Shown here piece by piece: positions 54,869 to 62,527 of a DNA stretch of 64,000 nucleotides (the first letter of the stretch is position 1; each line of letters starts with the position of its first letter). The notes beneath the pieces are model-generated. The model did not search any database. It was given only the letters and a program-made list of their open reading frames with translations, and was not told the origin of the DNA. This DNA is from DATMNI01 sp035570275 (lineage in GTDB: Bacteria; Acidobacteriota; Terriglobia; Bryobacterales; Bryobacteraceae). The DNA lies in NCBI GenBank assembly GCA_035570275.1, contig DATMNI010000467.1:73520-137519 (forward strand), read 5' to 3'. A program made the position numbers and the translations under genes.

Positions 54869-55980
54869 TTCAGGCCTTCCAGGTAGGCAACCACGTCGTG
54901 CATGTTGGTGTCGGTGATGCGGTCGAGCAGTTCCTCATGCGCCACGAAGGGATCGTTCTTCACCACCTTCAGCGATGGCGAACGTTTGAAGGATTGGTAA
55001 TCGCCGGATGCATCGCGCAGGGCGACGTTGAAATCGTCAAGCGAAACCACGACGCCGGTGATGGCGGCGCCGGAGGGCGGCGTTACGGTCACGGTGACCG
55101 GTTTGCCTGCGGGTGCGGGCGCGCCGCGTCCCCCGCGGCCTCCGCGCCCACCACCTTGTGGGAATAGGAACCGCTGCTGGAGGTTGACGGCGCTGTACCG
55201 CCTGCCGACTCCCGCCAGATCGCCGGTGGGTGAGTGACAGCCGGTGCATTTGCCTGCGCCGTTGAAGTAAAGGGCGCCGGCTTTGGCGTCTCCCGTGAGC
55301 ACGTTTTGAATGTCCAGGGCCGAGCGCATGGTCTGGTAAAGCTCGTAGTGGACGAAATGGGAGAGGTCTACAATCTGCGCCTGGCTCAAACCGGCAGCGG
55401 GGGTGGTTTGCGTGGAGTGGCCCTTGCGCAGGAAGGGGCCGATTTCGTTGCCGTAGCGGTCGTGCAGAACCACCACGGAGCGAACCAGGTCCGCGCCGTT
55501 ATCGGAGCCGCGGGCATGGGTGCCGTGGCAGTTGATGCACTCGGCGGCGTAGACTTTCTTGCCGCGGTCGGCGGCGACCGGGTCAACCACGTGCTTATCG
55601 TCAGCGCCGGCGCCTCCGGTATTGGCGCCTCTGCCTCCGCGGCCGGCAGGGGCTGGTGCGGGCAGGGCTCCCGGGGGTGCCACGGCGAGGCCGGTGGCCG
55701 GGGAATTCGCGTCGCGGCCGTAGGCGGCGGCCAGGTAGTTGAGGATTGGGGTGAATTCGTCTTCGGCGATTTTCGCGCCCTGCTTGGAGACCATGGCCTC
55801 CATGGTGTCCTGCCATTGTGCCCGCGACCGGCGGGACGACGTGGCGATTTGCAAATTGTGGCAGGTGCCGCAGACTCGTTCGAAGACTGGCTTGCCGGCT
55901 TCGGCCTGTTGCGCGCTGCTGTTGACGGCGATGGCGAAACATGCCAGCGCGGCACCACACGGTACCCAGAGTGCTCTCAT
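54865..55980 (-). CDS. Secreted cytochrome c with three heme motifs
   Basis: A 371-residue protein with a signal peptide (about 1-23) and three CxxCH sites: CGTCH near 37-41 in a domain with SRRSRAQWQDTMEAMVSKQG (like the quinohemoprotein amine dehydrogenase alpha-chain heme domain), CINCH in AAECINCHGTHARGSDNGAD, and CTGCH in GAGKCTGCHSPTGDLAGVGR. Two low-complexity linkers rich in Gly, Arg, Ala and Pro separate the domains. The C-terminal part (VTVTPPSGAAITGVVVSLDD and DFNVALRDASGDYQSF) is a small beta-domain. The stop overlaps the start of the PQQ dehydrogenase gene by 4 bases, so the cytochrome is its electron acceptor by strong inference. Confidence 0.92.
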   Translation of the reverse strand: MRALWVPCGAALACFAIAVNSSAQQAEAGKPVFERVCGTCHNLQIATSSRRSRAQWQDTMEAMVSKQGAKIAEDEFTPILNYLAAAYGRDANSPATGLAVAPPGALPAPAPAGRGGRGANTGGAGADDKHVVDPVAADRGKKVYAAECINCHGTHARGSDNGADLVRSVVVLHDRYGNEIGPFLRKGHSTQTTPAAGLSQAQIVDLSHFVHYELYQTMRSALDIQNVLTGDAKAGALYFNGAGKCTGCHSPTGDLAGVGRRYSAVNLQQRFLFPQGGGRGGRGGRGAPAPAGKPVTVTVTPPSGAAITGVVVSLDDFNVALRDASGDYQSFKRSPSLKVVKNDPFVAHEELLDRITDTNMHDVVAYLEGLK

Positions 55981-56089
55981 GATTATTGATCATACTGTAA
56001 ACGAATCGGTCAGCGGGCCGATCCGGGGGGCGGAGTTGACTGCTATGGGCGCCGGAGCGGCTGGCAGCGGCGAGACGAGCCTCTCCGGA

Positions 56090-56152
56090 ATGAGAATAGG
56101 CGCCGCCAAGCCGTTCGGCGATGTCGTCGGGAATGTGGACCGTGAGTTCCAT
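56090..56152 (-). pseudogene. 5' scrap of a UPF0175-like antitoxin gene
   Basis: After AGGTAAAGGC, ATG 56152 starts MELTVHIPDDIAERLGG, a match to the first residues of UPF0175-type antitoxins. Homology then stops and the frame runs on without similarity into the cytochrome gene. It lies 170 bp before the VapBC-like pair. Confidence 0.4.
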
Positions 56153-56325
56153 GCCTTTACCTTGCGCATCCGCCGGCGTCAACCAAAAGAGCGCGACATA
56201 ACGGCCTCTGCGTGCGGCTACTCAAAGGGGTGAAGCTGCCCCGGGCTCCATACGCGCCACGGCGTTTGCCCGACGGCTGCTTTTCGCGTAAGGTAGGGCA
56301 TAATGGTAACGGGGCCAACCCATCA

Positions 56326-56586
56326 ATGACGATCACTCTGCCGCTTCAACCTCAGGAAGAAGCCAGGCTCATCGCCGCGGCCCAGGCAAAGGGCCTGTCG
56401 ACCGATGCTCTGGTTCGGGAGGCGCTCGACAAGATTCTTGCCGAAGCACCGGACGTGAGCCCCAGGGAAGAGCCAACCCGATCGCTGCGCGGCCTTCTGG
56501 CGAAGTACGGACCGGCTCCATCGGCGGAGGAGATTGACGAAAATCGCGCCGAGATGCTCGCGGACTTTCCGCGTTCCGATTTCTGA
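56326..56586 (+). CDS. Antitoxin of the VapB type
   Basis: An 86-residue protein. It starts MTITLPLQPQEEARLIAAAQ and continues AKGLSTDALVREALDKILAE, a ribbon-helix-helix-like DNA-binding N-terminus. The rest (SLRGLLAKYGPAPSAEEIDE) is acidic and flexible, as expected for the toxin-binding part. The stop overlaps the PIN-toxin start by one base (TGATG). No clear operator was found upstream, where AAGGTAGGGCATAATGG may include a -10. The pair with vapC makes its role clear even though the sequence family is not certain. Confidence 0.8.
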   Translation: MTITLPLQPQEEARLIAAAQAKGLSTDALVREALDKILAEAPDVSPREEPTRSLRGLLAKYGPAPSAEEIDENRAEMLADFPRSDF

Positions 56587-56987
56587 TGATTGCCGCCATA
56601 GCCGATACGCATACGGCGATCTGGTATCTCTTCTCCGACCCACGGTTGGGACGGGCGGCTTCCGCCTTCATTGATGCGACCATTGCCAAAGGCGATCATA
56701 TCGGTCTTTCGGCCATCAGCCTGGCGGAAATGGTCTACCTGATTGAGAAGGGCCGCATCCAGGCGCACGCGCTGGACGACGTTCTTGCCGCTATCGCCGA
56801 TCCGACAGCCGTTCTTCAGCAGGTTCCGCTCGATGACCGCATGGTTGTGAAGATGCGGGAAGTTTCCCGGCAGGACATTCCCGACCTCCCAGACCGCATC
56901 ATTGCTGCCAGCGCCCAATTCTACGCTGTGCCCCTATTGACACGCGATGCCCGTATACGGTCTTCGACCATTAAAACGATTTGGTAA
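56586..56987 (+). CDS. vapC: VapC-type PIN-domain toxin
   Basis: A 133-residue PIN RNase. Acidic residues expected at the metal site are seen: Asp7 in AAIADTHTAIWYL, Glu48 in SAISLAEMVYLIEKGRI, Asp102 in IPDLPDRIIAASAQ and Asp120 in PLLTRDARIRS. The length and final strand (SSTIKTIW) are normal. It should cleave tRNA or rRNA when released from its antitoxin. The gene is translationally coupled to the antitoxin and seems intact, the second complete type II pair in the window after mazEF. Confidence 0.9.
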   Translation: MIAAIADTHTAIWYLFSDPRLGRAASAFIDATIAKGDHIGLSAISLAEMVYLIEKGRIQAHALDDVLAAIADPTAVLQQVPLDDRMVVKMREVSRQDIPDLPDRIIAASAQFYAVPLLTRDARIRSSTIKTIW

Positions 56988-57092
56988 CCCCTACCGCACT
57001 GCCGCGAGCCAGCGCACCGCTAGATCGGAATTCGCATCGCGCCAGGCGGACACCCAGACCAAGTGATGGGTGATTAGGACAAGGAATAATTC

Positions 57093-57152
57093 TTGGTTGC
57101 CCTGCTGGCCGCCTTGCTGGCGGCGGGATTGCTCGCCGCCATGCTGTGCTGA
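57093..57152 (+). CDS. Possible 19-residue hydrophobic peptide
   Basis: TTG 57093, 7 bases after AAGGA, opens a frame that encodes LVALLAALLAAGLLAAMLC before TGA. The product would be one membrane helix with no charge. The composition is so simple that chance in GC-rich DNA is a fair alternative. It abuts the next small frame (TGA then GTG). The flanks 56988-57080 and 57270-57501 show no gene. Confidence 0.25.
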   Translation: MVALLAALLAAGLLAAMLC

Positions 57153-57269
57153 GTGAGTGGGCGGGACGGCGGCTTACTTACTGTGGTGGCAGGTGTGATT
57201 GCGGTGGCAGGTGTGGCGCTGGCCGGGCGGGCGGCGAACAAGGTTGCGGTGCGGCGCCGGGGCCATTGA
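57153..57269 (+). CDS. Possible 38-residue membrane protein
   Basis: A GTG at 57153, directly after the previous stop, opens a 38-residue frame: MSGRDGGLLTVVAGVIAVAG followed by VALAGRAANKVAVRRRGH. It has one membrane helix and a basic C-terminus, a plausible small membrane protein. The direct abutment with the peptide frame upstream would allow coupled translation. No homologue comes to mind. Confidence 0.35.
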   Translation: MSGRDGGLLTVVAGVIAVAGVALAGRAANKVAVRRRGH

Positions 57270-57501
57270 GCAGCTCGGAACGGCGTACCGAATGAAACCG
57301 GCCGAGCCCGACTCCGCCGCGACTGGGCCGGCCCGCACGCGAGGGGTTTTCCCGGGCTAGCCCAATAGGGCTAACTCGGCGCGCGATGTAAAGTTCATCA
57401 CCTAAGCGAGCTGGCTCGGCGTATCCTCGCGCGACTAATCGACGTCCAATGTGTATAAGGTAATAGGATGAGCTGTCCAGGCCATCTCGCAGAGTCCCGG
57501 C

Positions 57502-59769
57502 ATGCGCCCGCTTATAATCGTACTGTTTACTTTTCTAACATCGCTGGGATGCTTTCCGATCCAGGCTCAAGTCAACATACTTACTGCCAACGGGAGTAAT
57601 GATCGCACCAACGCCAACTTACAAGAGGTTCTGCTGGCCCCCGCCACCGTTGTGCCGGACTCTTTTGGCAGGCTGGCCGCATTTCCCGTCGATGGCCAGG
57701 TGTATGCTCAGCCGCTCTACGTGAGCGGCGTGGCGATGGCCGGCAAGGGCCCGCGGAATGTGCTGTTCGTCGCCACCATGCACAACAGCGTCTATGCCTA
57801 TGATGCGGACTCCGCTTCTCCCGTTAGCTTGCTGTGGCGCGTCAGCCTGGGGCCGTCGATTTCGGCTTCGACCGTGTTTGGCCCTTATGGCGACATCTCG
57901 AACGAAATAGGGATCCTCGGCACCGGAGTAATCGATCCGCAACGCGGCGTATTGTATGTGGTGTCGGAGAACCTGGAGCGCGGCGCGGCGGCATTCTATC
58001 TCCATGCGCTCGATCTTAGCAGCGGCGGCGAAAGAATGAACGGCCCGGTGGCCATCGCCGGGGCGGCGCCGGGCGGCCTGGCGTTCGATCCGCGGCAGCA
58101 TCTGCAGCGCCCGGGTCTGCTGCTGGCCAACGATACCATCTATATTGCCTTTGGCTCGCACCTGGACCAGGAGCCCTTTCACGGGTGGCTCCTGAGTTAC
58201 GATGCTTCCGACCTGACGCGGCAGACCGGGGTGTTCGCAACCACGCCCAGCGCCATGGGCGGTTCGATCTGGCAGTCCGGCCGCGGCCTGGCGGCGGACG
58301 GGCAGGGCAGTGTCTACGCGGTCACCGGCAACGGAAATTACGACGGCGCGCAGAATTTTGGGGAGAGCTTTCTCAAACTCTCCGGGACGCCCCTGGCGCG
58401 TGCCGATTCGTTTACGCCCGCGGATTGGGAATCGATGTCGGATAACGACTTCGATCTGTCCGCCGGACCCGCACTGCTGCCCGGTACCCACACCGTGCTG
58501 GGCGCCGACAAGCTCGGCAATTTCTATGTGCTGAACGGCGACTCCATGGGACAGCCCGCATCCGGGAACGCATTTGCCGCGTCGGCCTTTTCCATTTTCA
58601 ATTTTGCGGTGTGGAGCCGGTCCGGCAGCAGCTACGTGTATGTGCAGGGGGAACAAGAACCGGCCCGGTGTTTTCTGTTCACCGACGGAGGCCTCAACAG
58701 TTCTCCGGTCTCGGCTACCGCGAATGCCGTCCAGTATACGCGAATTGGTATGACGGTCTCGGCAAATGGCAGTGAGGACGGCAGCGGGATTCTGTGGGAG
58801 ACCACTGGCGACTATAATAACGATCCCACGGCCGGCACGCTGCATGCCTTCGACGCCTCGAACCTGGCAGTGGAACTGTGGAACAGCGACATGAATCCCG
58901 GCCGCGACCGGATGGGCGCGGTGACCAAGTTCGCCAACCCCACGGTGGCGAACGGTAAAGTGTACGTGGCGACGGCTTCGAATACCGTGGCGGCCTATGG
59001 GCTGTTGGGCGGAGGTGTGGTACCGCAACCGACGATCGGGTCCGTGGCCAACGCAGCCAGCTACTCGCAGGACGCGGTTTCGCCCGGCGAGTTGGTTACC
59101 ATATTCGGTGCGAACTTGGGTTTCGGGGGCCCGGCGGGCATGCAGTTGGACGCCTCCGGTCTGGTTGCCACCAGTCTGGCCGGCACTCGCGTGCTGTTTG
59201 ATGGCGCCCCCAGCCCGGTGGCGTACGCCAATGCCAGCCAGGTAAATGCGCTGGTGCCGTTCGGTCTATTGTCCGCGTCCACCGGCGTCCAGGTAGAATT
59301 CCAGGGCCAGTTGTCCGACGCCTTCACCATCCCGGTAGCGCCTTCCTTGCCAGGCATTTTCGCGGCGGACGGTTCGGGCGCCGGCGAGGGGCTCATCTTC
59401 AACCAGGACGGCACTGCCAACTCAGACGCCAACCCGGCAACGCCCGGTTCAGTGATCGTCCTCTATGCGACCGGGGTGGGACAATTCTCTCCACCCGGCC
59501 AGGACGGCGCGGTGGTCACCGGCGACAGCCTGCCGCTGCCGGTCCTGCCGGTATCCGCGAAGGTTGGCGGGTTGCCGGCCCAGGTGCTCTACGCCGGAGG
59601 AGGCTCGGGCATGGTCGAGGGCATCATTCAGGTGAACCTGCAGATTCCCGGCGGGGTGCCAGTCGGGCCCGCGGAGGTGATGTTGCAGATCGGCGACCGC
59701 ACCAGCCAACCGGGTCTCACCGTGGCACTGCAAACGGCAACCCAACTTCCGGCGACCCGCTCGCGCTAG
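57502..59769 (+). CDS. Secreted beta-propeller protein with C-terminal TIGR03437 domain
   Basis: A 755-residue exported protein (signal MRPLIIVLFTFLTSLGCFPI). Residues about 30-500 look like a PQQ/Trp-docking-type beta-propeller: FPVDGQVYAQPLYVSGVAMA, VLFVATMHNSVYAYDADS, GIISP-like blades such as GVLYVVSENLERG and LHAFDASNLAVELWNSDM. Residues about 510-745 are the TIGR03437 domain: NAASYSQDAVSPGELVTIFG, VQVEFQGQLSDAFTIPVAPS, LPGIFAADGSGAGEGLIFNQ, NPATPGSVIVLYATGVGQFS and QVNLQIPGGVPVGPAEVMLQ. That domain is found at the C-terminus of many Solibacter/Bryobacter surface proteins; its role may be cell-surface attachment. It is monocistronic, with 515 bp of gene-poor DNA upstream. Confidence 0.9.
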   Translation: MRPLIIVLFTFLTSLGCFPIQAQVNILTANGSNDRTNANLQEVLLAPATVVPDSFGRLAAFPVDGQVYAQPLYVSGVAMAGKGPRNVLFVATMHNSVYAYDADSASPVSLLWRVSLGPSISASTVFGPYGDISNEIGILGTGVIDPQRGVLYVVSENLERGAAAFYLHALDLSSGGERMNGPVAIAGAAPGGLAFDPRQHLQRPGLLLANDTIYIAFGSHLDQEPFHGWLLSYDASDLTRQTGVFATTPSAMGGSIWQSGRGLAADGQGSVYAVTGNGNYDGAQNFGESFLKLSGTPLARADSFTPADWESMSDNDFDLSAGPALLPGTHTVLGADKLGNFYVLNGDSMGQPASGNAFAASAFSIFNFAVWSRSGSSYVYVQGEQEPARCFLFTDGGLNSSPVSATANAVQYTRIGMTVSANGSEDGSGILWETTGDYNNDPTAGTLHAFDASNLAVELWNSDMNPGRDRMGAVTKFANPTVANGKVYVATASNTVAAYGLLGGGVVPQPTIGSVANAASYSQDAVSPGELVTIFGANLGFGGPAGMQLDASGLVATSLAGTRVLFDGAPSPVAYANASQVNALVPFGLLSASTGVQVEFQGQLSDAFTIPVAPSLPGIFAADGSGAGEGLIFNQDGTANSDANPATPGSVIVLYATGVGQFSPPGQDGAVVTGDSLPLPVLPVSAKVGGLPAQVLYAGGGSGMVEGIIQVNLQIPGGVPVGPAEVMLQIGDRTSQPGLTVALQTATQLPATRSR

Positions 59770-59840
59770 CTTAGTGCGCCGTTTCATAAATACGGTCGCG
59801 TACTTCGACGAAACCGCTCCCTAACGGTCGAGCGACAAGT

Positions 59841-59862
59841 CGCGGCTCTGATCGGAGCCGCG
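59841..59862. terminator. GC hairpin between convergent secreted-protein genes
   Basis: CGCGGCTC (59841-59848), loop TGATCG, GAGCCGCG (59855-59862): a perfect 8-bp stem between the stops at 59769 (+) and 59919 (-). There is no T run, so termination is inferred from position. A GCGAC/GTCGC mini-hairpin directly precedes it. Confidence 0.45.
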
Positions 59863-59918
59863 CGCGTTAGCAAGCGGTCTTCTGAAATTACCGACTTAGC
59901 TGGAGAAGACAGGGACTA

Positions 59919-62111
59919 TCACTTACTGCCAGTGCCGCCGACAACGATGATGGACGGCGCGCCGATCTGGCTGGTCTTGGCTCGCGCCCGGTGGATCCGA
60001 ATACCTGCCGTACCATCGGGGCCCGGCATCACGGGAATCTGGAATTGCTGGGACACGGCACTGTAGGCGACCTTACCGACGCGGCCTGCCGTGGCCTTGG
60101 CCGCCGGCGGGAAGGGTGAATAGCCCTTGATGGTTCGCACCATCTCGCCATCCGCAAACGCCACCGTGAGATGGATCTCGCCGTCGTCGGTCACAGCCGG
60201 TATCCGCTTCTTTCCCATGGTCACGAACTGATCGACGTCCCCCACTACCGCCATCTCCGAAGGACCAATCGGGGCCACCACCAGGTAAAGCGCGTCACCC
60301 GCGATCGGCCTGGCCAGAACATCCAAGGGATTTACCACTTGCCCGCTTCCGCTGAAATAGTCGTAGAAGTACGCGGGCTGATTCACTCCGAGGTCCGCGG
60401 GTCTGAAAGTGATTTGCGTATTCGTCCCCTGAGCGTAAGCGAACCAATAGTTTGTGCGGAGCGCGCCGAAGTCGCTGTAGGTGGTGGCGATCTGGGGTGT
60501 ATCCACGCTGTGCGCCATGTTTGCGTAACTGCTATCGGCCGGCGTCAAAGGCACGTCCGGCTTGACAATCACGCCATCCTGGCGAACGGCGTGGAGTAGG
60601 TTGGCTCCGTTGAGAGCGCCGATCGGGTCAGCCAGGCCAAGCGGTCCGGCGGAGAGAGCGGCTACCAACAGATTGTTGGTTTCCGTGCTCATGAAGTTGT
60701 CCGTGAAGGGCCAAACTCCCAACGCACTCGCAAACCGGGAAGTATACAGGAACTCGGTCCAGCGATCCCGGCCCAGGCGGTCTGCGCTGGTACGGATCGT
60801 GGTCAGGTTACTGTATTTGGAGCTTTGCATGAAGTGCCGCGGAGAAGCCATGCAGTATTGCAGGGTGAGTTTGCGCTGCGCCATCGCCGCGGCCATATTG
60901 TCCAGGAAGGTTTCCGCATCGGTCAGGTTGAAATCGGGTTGGGCCTTGTCGTCCAGCCAGTCCTGTTCGTAGGTGGCCACACCCGATGTGGCCAGATACC
61001 CGGCGACGTAGTTCCAGTAGGCAGGGTCAAGCACCACGTTGCCCGACATCTTGTATTGGGTCCGGTATGGGCTGTTGGCATCGATCCAGCGGGCGTGCGT
61101 GATCAAGGGAATTCCGAGGCTCTGCTGAAATTTCGACAGGCCTCCGTCGAAGGGTGGCGCCGCGGCCACGTATTCGTAGATGCCCGATCCGTTATCACTC
61201 CAGGACGCTCCGGCTCCCTTGGGATAGAACCAGCTATCCAGTTGCAGGGACCCCAGTCCGATTCCCAGGCGGTCGAAATCGCCCTTGACGGCCGTCAGCG
61301 TCTGCTCGTACGAAAGCGAGTCGGCCGTGTGGTAGTAGTAAGTGGCGCCGTTGTCGGTCCAGTATCCAACCTTGCTCAGGCTGGCGTCGGCATCGCTGGC
61401 CGGCCTGGTCTTGCCGTGCAGCGCCGTCAACGCCTGACCCCACCCATCGAAGGCGCGGTTGATTCCCTGCTGGATCACCAGCAGGGTCCGGTGCTCAAAC
61501 CCCTGCGGCAGGCTGGAAATCGCCGGCGCGATTCCACTGGCAAGCTCTTTATTCGGCCCCCAGGCGGTGCTCGCCGCCATGAAATTGGTAGCCGGCGAAA
61601 GAATGAACGTGTTGAACGAGGAATCGAAAAAGACCCACGGGCTTTCATTGGAGAAATCCGAGAACGTGGGTGGTGCAAAGATCCCCGAAAAGGTCAGGTG
61701 ATCCAGATTCTGCGGGTATTGGCTGAAGTTCGGGAATTTGAAGGTATTGGCAGCCGCCGCGGCGTTGCTCACTGTGAACAGAACATCGGGATGGTCCGAG
61801 TAGCTGCGGATGGCGGCATGACGCGTGGTGGCGGGCTGACTACCGGTATCGGACGGAAAATCAAAGCCGATTTCAAGGTAAGCGCCGAGCCCATCGCTGC
61901 CCGACCCCACCAGGATGTTGGAGAGCGGATACCCTACGTTTCCGTGAAAATGCCAGGAAATGCCGGCTACCGCGATGTCGTACGACCCGCCGGGATCCAC
62001 CGTAACCGTGAGGCTGCCTGAGCCTCCGGCCATGACCGCAGACTTGGCTGACGGGCACAGGAACGTAAGGCAGCAGATAGTGAGAATGTGTAAAGTGGTG
62101 AATCGAGACAC
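59919..62111 (-). CDS. Secreted glycoside-hydrolase-like protein (TIM-barrel type)
   Basis: A 730-residue exported protein (signal about 1-25). The N-terminal 220 residues form a beta-rich domain. The middle resembles the alpha-galactosidase/GH31-GH36 superfamily barrel: VGYWTDNGATYYYHTADSLS, DRLGIGLGSLQLDSWFYPKG, LGIPLITHARWIDANSPYRT, SGVATYEQDWLDDKAQPDFN and QYCMASPRHFMQSSKYSNLT. The Asp of EQDWLDD is a good candidate nucleophile. A C-terminal beta-domain follows (about 590-730). The substrate is not known; such enzymes attack plant or microbial glycans. It converges on the TIGR03437 protein gene and is monocistronic. Confidence 0.72.
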   Translation of the reverse strand: MSRFTTLHILTICCLTFLCPSAKSAVMAGGSGSLTVTVDPGGSYDIAVAGISWHFHGNVGYPLSNILVGSGSDGLGAYLEIGFDFPSDTGSQPATTRHAAIRSYSDHPDVLFTVSNAAAAANTFKFPNFSQYPQNLDHLTFSGIFAPPTFSDFSNESPWVFFDSSFNTFILSPATNFMAASTAWGPNKELASGIAPAISSLPQGFEHRTLLVIQQGINRAFDGWGQALTALHGKTRPASDADASLSKVGYWTDNGATYYYHTADSLSYEQTLTAVKGDFDRLGIGLGSLQLDSWFYPKGAGASWSDNGSGIYEYVAAAPPFDGGLSKFQQSLGIPLITHARWIDANSPYRTQYKMSGNVVLDPAYWNYVAGYLATSGVATYEQDWLDDKAQPDFNLTDAETFLDNMAAAMAQRKLTLQYCMASPRHFMQSSKYSNLTTIRTSADRLGRDRWTEFLYTSRFASALGVWPFTDNFMSTETNNLLVAALSAGPLGLADPIGALNGANLLHAVRQDGVIVKPDVPLTPADSSYANMAHSVDTPQIATTYSDFGALRTNYWFAYAQGTNTQITFRPADLGVNQPAYFYDYFSGSGQVVNPLDVLARPIAGDALYLVVAPIGPSEMAVVGDVDQFVTMGKKRIPAVTDDGEIHLTVAFADGEMVRTIKGYSPFPPAAKATAGRVGKVAYSAVSQQFQIPVMPGPDGTAGIRIHRARAKTSQIGAPSIIVVGGTGSK

Positions 62112-62527
62112 GTTTGGACCCCTGGGAGAGGCAAATCGTGTGATTTACCTCACTAATCATAGCAGGCGATTCTCATAATAGGGGTCGAAACGGGGTCGGT
62201 CTGAAGAATTAACGTGAGAGTTAACACTACTGGAACCGAAGTCCCGGAACTTCAGTACTGCTGAATTGTAGTTTCGAGGCCGCCCCCGGCCTGGCAGCGC
62301 TGCGCCTGTGCGGTCGTCAAGACGGCCGTCTCGCTCCCTGTTAGTTGCGCTGCGGCAAGATGGGGATCGACGCTGCTCCCGGTGACGCCGCCGTGCCGGG
62401 AGATCTGGGGCGAGGTCGGTCATTGGACGCAGCCACCTTAACTCTGCAAAGTAGTTTGAGATAAAGCGCACATCCCTTGCACTTAAGTAATTCCGAACTG
62501 TTTATCTGATTGATGGGAGAAACGCGC
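62112..62527. other. 416-bp divergent intergenic region upstream of cheA
   Basis: No gene is seen. GAAGT/ACTTC and TTCAG/CTGAA small hairpins follow one another at about 62240-62268, and GGGAGA (62515-62520) is the cheA ribosome-binding site. Promoters for the glycosidase-like gene (-) and cheA (+) must lie here; TATGAT on the minus strand near 62156 is a weak candidate. Confidence 0.4.
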
